DNA of 40,211 nucleotides from an uncultured Bacteriovoracaceae bacterium (GTDB lineage: Bacteria; Bdellovibrionota; Bacteriovoracia; Bacteriovoracales; Bacteriovoracaceae). Under the pieces are notes generated by a model that saw only the letters and a list, made by a program, of their open reading frames with translations, made no database searches and was not told the DNA's origin. Position 1 is the first letter of the stretch. The number at the start of each line of letters is the position of its first letter. Positions 1-7,708 of this stretch are shown here, piece after piece. The translations under genes and the position numbers were made by a program. Where the stretch lies: assembly GCA_938017795.1 (NCBI GenBank), contig CALIJZ010000009.1, forward strand, positions 1 through 40,211. The letters run 5' to 3'.

Positions 1-1
1 C

Positions 2-121
2 CCAACTCCTAATCCAACTCCTAATCCAACTCCTAATCCAACTCCTAATCCAACTCCTAATCCAACTCCTAATCCAACTCCTAATCCAACTCCTAATCCA
101 ACCCCTAATCCAACTCCTAAT
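2..121 (+). repeat. 12-bp in-frame tandem repeat (ten copies, PTPN)
   Basis: Ten head-to-tail copies of CCAACTCCTAAT occupy 2-121. The ninth copy (98-109) carries one silent T-to-C change. The array enters from the left edge, so the full copy number is unknown. The unit length is a multiple of three, so gain or loss of copies would change stalk length without a frameshift. Confidence 0.95.
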
Positions 122-397
122 CCAACTCCTCCTCCAACGCCTCCACCAACGCCAACTCCTTCTCCAACTCCTAATCCAACTCCTCCTCCTCCGCCAACTC
201 CTCCTCCAACACCTGTACCTCCAACGCCGCCACCAACACCAGTACCACCTGTGACTGGAGGGTGTTGTAGACCAAATGCAAGTCCTCACCTTAGGTGCCG
301 GAATTTTACAATAGAAAGTGAGTGTTTAGCTCTATCTGGAAACCCTTATTGGGTTGCTGGGGAAACATGTAATAATACTTTGAGCTGTGGATTTTAG
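2..397 (+). CDS. C-terminal part of a Pro/Thr/Asn-repeat protein with a Cys-rich tail
   Basis: This reading frame is open at the left edge, so the N-terminus and start lie outside the window; 131 residues are visible. Residues 1-40 are ten PTPN units. A looser Pro/Thr stretch containing PTPP- and VPPTP-like pieces follows, to about residue 83. The last ~48 residues are a compact non-repetitive domain with six cysteines (a CC pair and four singles) ending Cys-Gly-Phe. Six cysteines suggest up to three disulfides, hence an exported protein with a rigid stalk carrying a small C-terminal domain. That role is inference. No family is recognised and no LPXTG or membrane anchor is visible. The frame is certain because the repeat keeps it open and it ends cleanly at TAG 395-397. 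Confidence 0.75.
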   Translation, partial: PTPNPTPNPTPNPTPNPTPNPTPNPTPNPTPNPTPNPTPNPTPPPTPPPTPTPSPTPNPTPPPPPTPPPTPVPPTPPPTPVPPVTGGCCRPNASPHLRCRNFTIESECLALSGNPYWVAGETCNNTLSCGF

Positions 398-439
398 ATA
401 AATAACAGTCCTATAAATTCAGCTAGAGATATTTTTTAG

Positions 440-580
440 ATACTTAATCCAATTGATGCTAAGGCAGTAAAGAATGTTGTAGATTTTTTTTATGATGTGA
501 GTACTTTGGGAGATTTTAATTTATTAGTGAGTTCTCTGTTTCCATATTTTGATCATAGAATAAGTTCAAATAGTTCATAG
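440..580 (+). pseudogene. possible fragment of the N-terminal domain of a LuxR-type regulator
   Basis: After the stop at 437-439 there is a 46-codon open stretch with no ATG, GTG or TTG near its front. It ends at TAG 578-580. It reads like an N-terminal helix region: a 'LNPIDAKAV' opening, a 'FFYDVSTLGDF' middle and a 'LFPYFDHRISSN' end. That order resembles the amino-terminal segment of some LuxR-family helix-turn-helix regulators. No helix-turn-helix part follows. With no start, no ribosome site and no continuation, it is best read as a decayed fragment, if it is coding at all. The rest of 398-636 holds nothing recognisable. Confidence 0.22.
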
Positions 581-636
581 TAAATCTTAAGGTGAACTGG
601 AATTAGAGATTATAGAAATTATCAAATTATTTGAAT

Positions 637-1083
637 TTAAGCAGCTTGAGAATAACTTATTTGTTTTCCGATTATTAATTTTGCAACATTTTCAGCTTCA
701 TCTACAAAATAGAAAGTAAGCTTTTTTCCATTATGTAATCTTAATAAAACATTTGAAAAAGGTGCTCCTGGTTGAGCTACTTCTATATCTTTTATGTCAC
801 TTAACTTAATCACTTGGTTTACAAAAAGTAGGGGATATTTTACAGACAAATGATTCTCAAAAATTTTAACTTTATGATGAAGATCATAATTTAAAAATAG
901 TCCCATCATTGTAAGTAATGTAGATCCAAGAATGAATATCCACATTTGAATTGAAAGATCAGTTGGAAATAATACTTTAAATAAAAAACACTGAGCACAA
1001 TATATTACGAAGATAATAGGGATGACTTTAAAGAAATGATCGATATGTCTTTGTCTAGAGATAATGTATATTGGTTTAGTCAC
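637..1083 (-). CDS. membrane protein with two TM helices and a bacterial PH-like domain
   Basis: A 148-residue protein. Two hydrophobic helices (about residues 20-38 and 46-64) are followed by a ~80-residue beta-rich region carrying 'IKLSDIKDIEV' and 'LRLHNGKKLTFYF'. This is the layout of small bacterial membrane proteins whose soluble part is a PH-like domain (bPH/DUF304-like). The start is GTG at 1083, preceded by AGGA at a suitable distance. It is divergent from acnA and separated from it by about 135 bp that must hold both promoters. Function unknown; the PH-like assignment rests on pattern only. Confidence 0.7.
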   Translation of the reverse strand: MTKPIYIISRQRHIDHFFKVIPIIFVIYCAQCFLFKVLFPTDLSIQMWIFILGSTLLTMMGLFLNYDLHHKVKIFENHLSVKYPLLFVNQVIKLSDIKDIEVAQPGAPFSNVLLRLHNGKKLTFYFVDEAENVAKLIIGKQISYSQAA

Positions 1084-1157
1084 TAATTATCCTATCGGGT
1101 AGATATTTATAAACTTGAGTGTTTTTATTGAATTGAGTTGATCGAATGGATGATTTC

Positions 1158-1186
1158 TTTCAAGTCTTCTGTATATTTGATAAAAT
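1158..1186 (+). promoter_or_regulatory. candidate promoter of acnA
   Basis: TTTCAA (1158-1163), a 17-bp spacer, then TAAAAT (1181-1186). This puts transcription start near 1193 and leaves a ~30-base leader that contains the ribosome site. A perfect TATAAT at 1202-1207 is too close to the start to leave that site in the transcript. Confidence 0.35.
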
Positions 1187-1210
1187 ATCATATTATTTAC
1201 TTATAATTTC

Positions 1211-1216
1211 AAGGAG
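1211..1216 (+). promoter_or_regulatory. Shine-Dalgarno AAGGAG that decides the acnA start
   Basis: AAGGAG directly abuts the ATG at 1217 (zero spacing) but lies six bases before the in-frame GTG at 1223. GTG 1223 is therefore the likely initiation codon. Confidence 0.7.
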
Positions 1217-1222
1217 ATGGCC

Positions 1223-3910
1223 GTGCCAATCAAGTCTATAGACACTTTTAAAGTTCGAAGTAGTTTCAATTCAGGTGGGAAAAAGTACGCTTTTTTTAGT
1301 CTTAAAAAATTAGCAAGCCAAGCTGGTTTTGAAAATATTGAATCATTACCATTTACTCTTAAGGTTTTAATGGAAAATCTTTTAAGAAACGAAGATGGTG
1401 ATACTTCAACAGCGAGTGACATTAAGTCAATGGCGCATTGGCTTGAAAAAAGAAGATCTAATACAGAAATTAGTTATTATCCTGCAAGAGTTTTAATGCA
1501 AGATTTTACAGGAGTTCCTGCAGTTGTTGATTTAGCAGCTATGAGAGATGCAATGAAACATCTAGGTGGAGATCCTCAAAAAATTAATCCTCAAGTTCCG
1601 GTTGATCTAGTTATTGATCACTCTGTAGCAGTTGATGAATATGGAGCAGGGACTGCTTTTGAATCTAATGTTCAAAAAGAGTTTGAGCGAAATAATGAAA
1701 GATATGAATTTTTAAAGTGGGGTCAACACTCATTTGAAAACTTTAATGTTGTTCCTCCTGGAACAGGGATTTGTCACCAAGTTAATCTTGAAAATCTAGC
1801 ACGAGTAACATGGACAAGAGATGATGATGGTGAAACTCTAGCCTATTGCGATACACTTGTTGGTACAGATTCACATACAACGATGATAAATGGTTTAGCC
1901 GTTCTTGGTTGGGGTGTTGGTGGAATTGAAGCCGAAGCTGCTATGCTTGGCCAAGCTGTAACTATGTTAATACCAGAAGTTGTAGGGTTTAAGTTATCTG
2001 GAAAAATGGTTGAGGGTGCTACAGCTACTGATTTAGTTTTAAGAGTTGTTGAATTATTAAGAGCTAAAGGATGTGTAGGTAAGTTTGTAGAATTTTATGG
2101 AGATGGATTAGATAATCTAACTCTAGCTGATAGAGCAACCCTTGCAAATATGGCCCCGGAATATGGTGCAACATGTGGATTTTTTCCAGTAGATGAAGAG
2201 ACGCTTAATTATCTTAAATTTTCAGGTCGATCTTCAGAGCAAGTTGAACTTGTTAAAAATTATTGTCAAGAGCAAGGCCTTTGGAGAGATAAAAATTCTA
2301 AAGCTCCATCATTTACTGATACATTAGAGCTAGAAATGAGTGAAGTCATTCCAAGTATCTCAGGACCAAAAAGACCTCAAGATAGAATTGACTTGGATAA
2401 AGCATCGGTTGCTTTCAATAATGAATTAAGTGCAAACTTTAAAGTAGATGATATTGATAAAAGTGTTGAAGTTAATGATGAGAAATTTGAAATTACTCAA
2501 GGAGACGTTACAATTGCAGCTATTACAAGTTGTACTAACACTTCAAACCCCTCTGTTATGATTGCTGCTGGCTTAGTTGCAAAAAAGGCAAGTGAACTTG
2601 GACTTAAAGTAAAGCCTTGGGTAAAGACTTCACTAGCTCCAGGTTCTCAGGTTGTTACTGATTATTTAGAAAAAGCAGGACTTCAAGAATATTTAAATAA
2701 ACTAGGCTTTAACCTTGTTGGTTATGGTTGCACTACTTGTATAGGTAATTCGGGACCTCTTAAAGAAAATATTTCTAATGCCATTAATACTGGTGATCTA
2801 GTTGTAACATCAGTTTTATCTGGAAATAGAAACTTTGAAGGAAGAATTAGTCAAGATATTAAAGCAAACTATTTAGCTTCTCCACCTTTGGTTGTTGCTT
2901 ACGCTATTGCTGGTTCAATGAAAATTGATATAACTAAAGATCCAATTGATATGTCGACTAATGGAAAGCCCATTTATTTAAAAGATATTTGGCCGACAAA
3001 TCATGAGATCGCGCAAGTATTAAAAGAATCAATTTCTACTGAAATGTTTGTGAATAGATATGAAAATGTTTTTAAAGGAACTGAAGATTGGCAAAAAATC
3101 CCTGTTGATAAGGGAGAGTTATTTCAATGGAATAACCAAAGTACATATATTCAAAATCCTCCATTTTTTACTGACATGACTAAAGAAGTTGGTGGGGTTG
3201 AAGATATTGAAGGCGCTAAAATCTTAGCTCTTCTTGCCGATAGTACAACTACTGATCATATCTCACCGGCCGGGGCCATAAAGTTTGACTCACCAGCAGG
3301 AGAGTATTTACAAAAAAATAAAATTGATATTGCAAGTTTTAACTCATATGGATCAAGACGTGGAAATCACCAAGTAATGATGAGAGGGACCTTTGCTAAT
3401 ATTAGAATCAAAAATGAGATGCTTGATGGTGTAGAGGGTGGTTATACAAAAGATGTTACAACTGGTGAACAGATGCCTATCTATGACGCCGCAATGAATT
3501 ATATTGAAAGAGGAACACCGTTAGTTGTTATTGCTGGTAAAGAATATGGAACTGGATCATCAAGAGACTGGGCAGCAAAAGGAACTAGACTTCTTGGAGT
3601 ACAAGCAGTTGTTGCTGAGAGTTTTGAGAGAATTCATAGGTCAAACCTTATCGGAATGGGGGTCTTGCCTCTTGAATTACCAAAAGGTGTGACAAAGAGC
3701 TCATTAAACCTTGATGGTACTGAGACAATAAATATTACAAATATTAAAGGTAATGAAGTTCCTAAAGCAAAGATAAATATGGAGATTATTAAATCTGATG
3801 GAGAGCGAAGAACTGTAGAACTTATTAGTAGAATTGATACAGGAAATGAGCTTAGTTATTATTTAAATGGTGGGATTTTGCACTACGTTTTAAGGAATTT
3901 AAATAGTTAG
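1223..3910 (+). CDS. acnA: aconitate hydratase (AcnA type)
   Basis: Interconverts citrate and isocitrate in the TCA cycle in the cytoplasm, using a [4Fe-4S] cluster. The protein has 895 residues from GTG 1223 (897 from the ATG at 1217). That is the full length of the monomeric AcnA/IRP type. The three cluster ligands are Cys437 in 'TSCTNTSNPS' and Cys503 and Cys506 in 'GCTTCIGNSG'. The C-terminal swivel domain carries 'SYGSRRGNH' and the 'GTGSSRDWAAKG' loop with the substrate-binding Ser/Arg. A small gene follows after two bases, so acnA probably heads a four-gene transcript ending at 5222. Other TCA-cycle genes (sucA, sucB, lpdA) lie further along the window. Confidence 0.97.
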   Translation: MPIKSIDTFKVRSSFNSGGKKYAFFSLKKLASQAGFENIESLPFTLKVLMENLLRNEDGDTSTASDIKSMAHWLEKRRSNTEISYYPARVLMQDFTGVPAVVDLAAMRDAMKHLGGDPQKINPQVPVDLVIDHSVAVDEYGAGTAFESNVQKEFERNNERYEFLKWGQHSFENFNVVPPGTGICHQVNLENLARVTWTRDDDGETLAYCDTLVGTDSHTTMINGLAVLGWGVGGIEAEAAMLGQAVTMLIPEVVGFKLSGKMVEGATATDLVLRVVELLRAKGCVGKFVEFYGDGLDNLTLADRATLANMAPEYGATCGFFPVDEETLNYLKFSGRSSEQVELVKNYCQEQGLWRDKNSKAPSFTDTLELEMSEVIPSISGPKRPQDRIDLDKASVAFNNELSANFKVDDIDKSVEVNDEKFEITQGDVTIAAITSCTNTSNPSVMIAAGLVAKKASELGLKVKPWVKTSLAPGSQVVTDYLEKAGLQEYLNKLGFNLVGYGCTTCIGNSGPLKENISNAINTGDLVVTSVLSGNRNFEGRISQDIKANYLASPPLVVAYAIAGSMKIDITKDPIDMSTNGKPIYLKDIWPTNHEIAQVLKESISTEMFVNRYENVFKGTEDWQKIPVDKGELFQWNNQSTYIQNPPFFTDMTKEVGGVEDIEGAKILALLADSTTTDHISPAGAIKFDSPAGEYLQKNKIDIASFNSYGSRRGNHQVMMRGTFANIRIKNEMLDGVEGGYTKDVTTGEQMPIYDAAMNYIERGTPLVVIAGKEYGTGSSRDWAAKGTRLLGVQAVVAESFERIHRSNLIGMGVLPLELPKGVTKSSLNLDGTETINITNIKGNEVPKAKINMEIIKSDGERRTVELISRIDTGNELSYYLNGGILHYVLRNLNS

Positions 3911-3912
3911 TT

Positions 3913-4128
3913 ATGAATGATTTATCTAAAGAATTATTAGAGGCGATCAGTTATCTGAAGAAATTGGTAAAGCACTCAACAGCACTTGATGAATTTAAAC
4001 ATATTGATTCTACCTTGATACCGGCCTCAGAAAGAAAAAAATATTCTGAAAAAATGATGATCATCACTAAGGCCATTAGGGATGGAGATATTACGAAAGA
4101 AGATTTCGGTAAATATATAGGATTTTAA
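3913..4128 (+). CDS. small hypothetical protein downstream of acnA
   Basis: 71 residues, predicted helical and charged, with no signal peptide or membrane segment. It starts two bases after the acnA stop. No strong ribosome site lies close by (an AAGGA sits ~17 bases upstream), so translation may depend on coupling with acnA. Three bases separate it from the next gene. The late part ('AIRDGDITKEDFGKYIGF') looks like a small helical domain. Family not recognised. Confidence 0.65.
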   Translation: MNDLSKELLEAISYLKKLVKHSTALDEFKHIDSTLIPASERKKYSEKMMIITKAIRDGDITKEDFGKYIGF

Positions 4129-4131
4129 TCT

Positions 4132-4383
4132 ATGATTATCAAAATCTTTGGTTCTAAGAGTGAAGGGAAATCTACAATAGCTCAATTGCTTGAGGAAACT
4201 TTAAAAAAGCACAATATTGAAGTTGTAAACGAAGATGAGGGGATATCTGATCTTGATTTTGATCAAAGACTAAAAATACTTGGCAATTCTGAAGAACCTC
4301 TAAAATGTATTTTAAAAACTATTCCCTTAAAATTAGAGACTCGCCCTCAATATGCAGAAGATTTTGACCGGAAGAAAAATTAG
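4132..4383 (+). CDS. 83-residue protein with a lone Walker A P-loop
   Basis: It opens with a beta strand and a textbook P-loop: Gly7, Gly12, Lys13, Ser14, Thr15 in 'GSKSEGKST'. A helix and a second strand ('IEVVNEDEG') follow. That is the start of a kinase-like P-loop NTPase fold, but the protein ends after 83 residues. No clear Walker B, lid or sensor region is present. Short stand-alone P-loop proteins of this size are familiar from phages. It overlaps the next gene by one base (TAGTG), which indicates translational coupling. It may act together with its neighbour, or be a shortened kinase that binds nucleotide without a full catalytic site. Confidence 0.65.
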   Translation: MIIKIFGSKSEGKSTIAQLLEETLKKHNIEVVNEDEGISDLDFDQRLKILGNSEEPLKCILKTIPLKLETRPQYAEDFDRKKN

Positions 4384-5222
4384 TGCTTTTTATTGATAAG
4401 TTTGCTTATATTTTTGTTCTTTGTATTGCTCTTTATATTTTGTTTAAGCATTTTTTTTCTTCTATTGAAAATTCTAACCCAAGAGATGATCTGGATAGAA
4501 TGATAGAAGAAAAAAAGAGATCTCTAGGCGGTGGCTACTCTAGTATTCGTAACAATTCAAGAAGCGTGCCTGTTAAAGAAAAGATTAGTGATCCATTTTT
4601 ACAAGAGATTCAAAAAAACCTTGAATGGGGAGGAGCTCAGGAATTAGATCTGGAAATTTCTGAAGAGATTTCAAATTTATTAAATATTACAACTGTAGCT
4701 AAAAGTTGTTCAAATAGTGCAAGTGAACTCGTTCACAAATCTAAAACTAAAATTGATTTTCTTGAATCAGTTCTAGAAATAAAGTTCAAAGAATCTCTGC
4801 AAGGTAAAGACTCTTTTATTTTAAAAGGTTTAAGATCTCATCTTATTATTTGTTCTTATCTTGTATCAATAGGGAAAGTAGATCAGGTCTTTGATAAGTT
4901 TGATGGAACTATAAGTTCTCTTAAGAAAATTAAAGCCAGAGAAGATGATTTAAACTTTATTATTAAAAGTAATTTAATTGAAATTATTTCCAAGCTTCCA
5001 AGCATCTCAAAAAGTATTGAAAAACTCATTCTACTAAATGAGGGACAGATAAAATCTCTTGTTAGTCTTGCTAAAGATGATAAGTCTGAATATAGGAAAT
5101 TTTTAAAGACCTATCATCCTGACACAATGGACTTACATATTATTCCAAAGCTTTATAAAGATAAGTATATGAAAATATACTCCCATCAATTTTCTAAGAT
5201 CAAAGATCTTATTCAATCCTAA
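4383..5222 (+). CDS. membrane-anchored protein with C-terminal J-domain-like HPD motif
   Basis: 279 residues from GTG 4383, coupled to the upstream P-loop gene (GGAAG nine bases upstream). Residues ~7-26 form one membrane helix. A charged region and a long helical middle part follow. The last ~45 residues contain 'YRKFLKTYHPD' (HPD at 245-247) followed by a second helix. In J-domain cochaperones the helix II-HPD loop-helix III unit has this form and stimulates Hsp70 (DnaK) ATPase. The classical helix I is not obvious and the HPD-helix III linker is compact, so this is a divergent or degenerate J-like domain. The 3' end overlaps that of msrA (opposite strand) by four bases. Confidence 0.65.
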   Translation: MLFIDKFAYIFVLCIALYILFKHFFSSIENSNPRDDLDRMIEEKKRSLGGGYSSIRNNSRSVPVKEKISDPFLQEIQKNLEWGGAQELDLEISEEISNLLNITTVAKSCSNSASELVHKSKTKIDFLESVLEIKFKESLQGKDSFILKGLRSHLIICSYLVSIGKVDQVFDKFDGTISSLKKIKAREDDLNFIIKSNLIEIISKLPSISKSIEKLILLNEGQIKSLVSLAKDDKSEYRKFLKTYHPDTMDLHIIPKLYKDKYMKIYSHQFSKIKDLIQS

Positions 5223-5725
5223 ATATTACTTAAGTCAATTTTTTTTGAAATATAATGGCACATATAACCATCTGGATTTTTATCAAGATAGTTTTGGTGG
5301 TATTGTTCTGCTTCGTAAAATTTTGGGAGATCAATGATTTTAGTTGCAAGTTGTTTAGGAAAAATTTTCATGGACTCAATTTTACTAATAAGCTCTCTAG
5401 CTATCATTTTTTGAGTTTTATTTGCTACAAAGATAGCAGACTTGTATTGATCTCCTATATCGTTATGTTGACCATTTTCTTGTGTGGGATCATGAAGAGT
5501 GAAAAAGTATTTAAGTATCTCTTTAAGAGATATCATTGATTGATCAAATTCAATTTTTACAGCTTCGTAATGACCTGTGTTGGCATTGCAAATTTGCTCA
5601 TAAGTTGGATTAGATGATTTGCCGCCTAGATAGCCAACTTGTGTATTCAATACACCTTCAAGTTCTTTATAAAGTTTCTCTACTCCCCAAAAGCAACCAG
5701 CAGCAATAATGATTTCTTCGTTCAT
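5219..5725 (-). CDS. msrA: peptide-methionine (S)-S-oxide reductase
   Basis: Reduces the S epimer of methionine sulfoxide in proteins and as free amino acid. The hallmark 'GCFWG' holds the catalytic Cys11, and 'GHYEAV' carries the acid Glu54. 168 residues is normal for a single-domain MsrA. A further cysteine near the C-terminus (Cys156) and Cys46 are candidate resolving residues. There is no signal peptide, so it is cytoplasmic. It lies three bases after msrB on the same strand, so the two epimer-specific enzymes are cotranscribed. Confidence 0.95.
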   Translation of the reverse strand: MNEEIIIAAGCFWGVEKLYKELEGVLNTQVGYLGGKSSNPTYEQICNANTGHYEAVKIEFDQSMISLKEILKYFFTLHDPTQENGQHNDIGDQYKSAIFVANKTQKMIARELISKIESMKIFPKQLATKIIDLPKFYEAEQYHQNYLDKNPDGYMCHYISKKIDLSNI

Positions 5726-5728
5726 TAA

Positions 5729-6163
5729 TTATTCAAATAAAGTTAGGTATTTCTCATAGCCAAGCTCTTTCATTTTATCTCTTGGTATAAATTTCATCGC
5801 TGCTGAGTTCATACAATATCGCTTCCCAGTCTCCTTAGGTCCGTCATCAAAGACGTGTCCAAGGTGTGAGTCAGCTTCTTTAGATCGAACTTCTGTTCTT
5901 TTAATAAATAATAGTTTTCTATCTTCTTTAGTATAAACAGCCGCTTCATCAATTGGCTTAGAAAATGATGGCCAGCCTGTTCCAGATTTATATTTATGAA
6001 TTGAGCAAAATAATGCCTCTTCACTAACGATATCAATATAAATCCCTTCTTCATTATTATCCCAATATTCATTCTTAAATGCCTTCTCAGTTGCATCTTC
6101 TTGAGTCACTTTATATTGAAGGGCACTCAGTTTTTCTTTGAGTTCTTCTTTGGAATATTTCAT
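5729..6163 (-). CDS. msrB: peptide-methionine (R)-S-oxide reductase
   Basis: Reduces the R epimer of methionine sulfoxide. The 144-residue protein has the catalytic 'RYCMNSAA' (Cys117) and the fold signatures 'SGTGWPSF' and 'SHLGHVFDDGP'. The two CxxC zinc sites found in many MsrB proteins are absent. The resolving cysteine that often precedes GWPSF is Thr62 here. Cys53 ('LFCSIH') is the only other cysteine and might serve instead. GGAG lies eight bases before the ATG. It is first in the msrB-msrA pair, downstream of the terminator of the barrel gene. Confidence 0.95.
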   Translation of the reverse strand: MKYSKEELKEKLSALQYKVTQEDATEKAFKNEYWDNNEEGIYIDIVSEEALFCSIHKYKSGTGWPSFSKPIDEAAVYTKEDRKLLFIKRTEVRSKEADSHLGHVFDDGPKETGKRYCMNSAAMKFIPRDKMKELGYEKYLTLFE

Positions 6164-6177
6164 ATCTCTTGCTCCAT

Positions 6178-6204
6178 AAAAAAAGGGCCCAACATGTGGG
6201 CCCT
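6178..6204 (-). terminator. intrinsic terminator of the outer-membrane barrel gene
   Basis: On the minus strand a 7-bp GC-rich stem AGGGCCC/GGGCCCT (6204-6198 with 6190-6184) closes a 7-base loop and is followed by six T. It lies 27 bases after the barrel gene's stop and only 14 bases before the msrB start. Confidence 0.8.
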
Positions 6205-6231
6205 AGAATAATAAAATATTTTAACTAATTA

Positions 6232-7449
6232 TTAAAGAGTAAAGTCAAAAGCAACACTTCCAGTAGTGTTATTGTATGGCCAACCCCAAGTTCCAGTTGC
6301 TACTTCAAATCCAATAGTTGTATCAAATGGCATTGCAAAAGGTTTAGAAATACTTAAGCTTGAAGAATATGTATCATATTTTTCGTCATACATTCTTGGG
6401 TCGTTTTCGTAATCCCAAATATCAAGAGAGTAATCAAGATCTAGCGTAATATTTTTTGTTATTGCTGCACTGATTCCTGCTGAAGCTGTAATTCTTTCAG
6501 TTAAAAAATCAGTTGCTCCACCATTTTGTTCATCATACCTACCAAGAGAAAATCCACCCTTAATAGTAACTGGATTTAGCTTTATATTTGTATCAACTCC
6601 TGCTGAATAGATAAATCTTTTACTAGTATCAGTTGTTGGAGTCCAGCCAGCACCAAAAGCATTTAGCTCAGAGAAATCTCTCATCTCAAATTTTAGAGGA
6701 AATGAAACTGTTACGATTTCGTTTCCAATAACTTGGTGATTTAATCCTGCTTTATAGCTTACGTGATCATATTCTTTTCCAACAAATAAATCTTGTCTTG
6801 TCTCAGCAAGTGTTCCAGCAGCTTTATCCCTAGCAACTCTAGCTGGTCTTTCTGGGTAATATGGATTTAAGTAATTTTTATAAGTTATAGATGCTGAAGT
6901 TCCAAGTTTGTAATTTTTGTTAATTAAGATATCTCCAAAAAGTCCTAGTCCTGCCATTGTATGAGTTGTATCTCGTCTATAAGCTTGATTTGTATCACCT
7001 TCTAGGTAGTTTCTCATTCTATAAGTGTGACCTTTTTTGTAACCCATATCAGCGTTAATACCGTATTCGATATTTCCACTCTTAGCTGAAAGCTTCATAC
7101 TATTTGTTGCATTTAATTTGCTGAGAGCGTCTTCTGAATTTATTTGTCCTTCCTCAGTAGTTGTTCCTATTGAAAGAGAAGGAGTTGTTACAACATTAAA
7201 TTGAGCAAATGATCCAAGATCAAATTTCTTAGAAGCACCTAATTCATTAACTAGAATCTTACCATCTGGTTGCCAAGAACCACTTTGGATAGAGTATTTA
7301 TTCGTGTTTAATGATGATTTAAAGTTAAACTTAATTGGATTTTTAGTAATACTTTCAATACTTGTTTCTACAGATCCTTCAACAGCTGAAGGGTCAGTTG
7401 ATGAAATAGCCGCAAATGAGAAAATAGATAAAAGAAGAAGTAATTTCAT
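6232..7449 (-). CDS. predicted outer-membrane beta-barrel protein
   Basis: 405 residues. The N-terminus 'MKLLLLLSIFSFAAISS' is a signal peptide. The rest is made of alternating-residue strands rich in Tyr, Gly, Asn and Thr, with acidic loops, and it ends in '...SVAFDFTL'. The aromatic at the antepenultimate position fits a barrel sorting signal only loosely. Strand count suggests a barrel of moderate to large size. It has its own terminator (6178-6204) and a good ribosome site (AAGGAG, five bases before ATG). It may be a porin or channel; no specific family is recognised. Confidence 0.7.
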   Translation of the reverse strand: MKLLLLLSIFSFAAISSTDPSAVEGSVETSIESITKNPIKFNFKSSLNTNKYSIQSGSWQPDGKILVNELGASKKFDLGSFAQFNVVTTPSLSIGTTTEEGQINSEDALSKLNATNSMKLSAKSGNIEYGINADMGYKKGHTYRMRNYLEGDTNQAYRRDTTHTMAGLGLFGDILINKNYKLGTSASITYKNYLNPYYPERPARVARDKAAGTLAETRQDLFVGKEYDHVSYKAGLNHQVIGNEIVTVSFPLKFEMRDFSELNAFGAGWTPTTDTSKRFIYSAGVDTNIKLNPVTIKGGFSLGRYDEQNGGATDFLTERITASAGISAAITKNITLDLDYSLDIWDYENDPRMYDEKYDTYSSSLSISKPFAMPFDTTIGFEVATGTWGWPYNNTTGSVAFDFTL

Positions 7450-7708
7450 AATGGCTCCTTATGAGGTAAAAAATAGAGTGTCTTCTTAACACATTATTTG
7501 GTTAACAAAATGAATTTACTTAATTGCAATCCATTCGACAATGAGTGCGATTTGGTACCATAATTTTTTCATAGTAGTTAAGTACTTGATTTCATTAGCT
7601 TTTTATTTTGACGTTTTTTACTAATACTATCTTTTTGAAATATATTTTTTAAATCTGTAACAAAACACTCTATTTGTCTGAATAATATTTTTAGAGGATC
7701 TTATCTTC

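Noticed and set aside
1..121. CRISPR-like array at the left edge
   Set aside because: Units are contiguous 12-mers without spacers and keep an open coding frame.
1201..1422. Minus-strand frame opposite the acnA 5' end
   Set aside because: No ribosome site, and it overlaps a certain aconitase gene and its start region.
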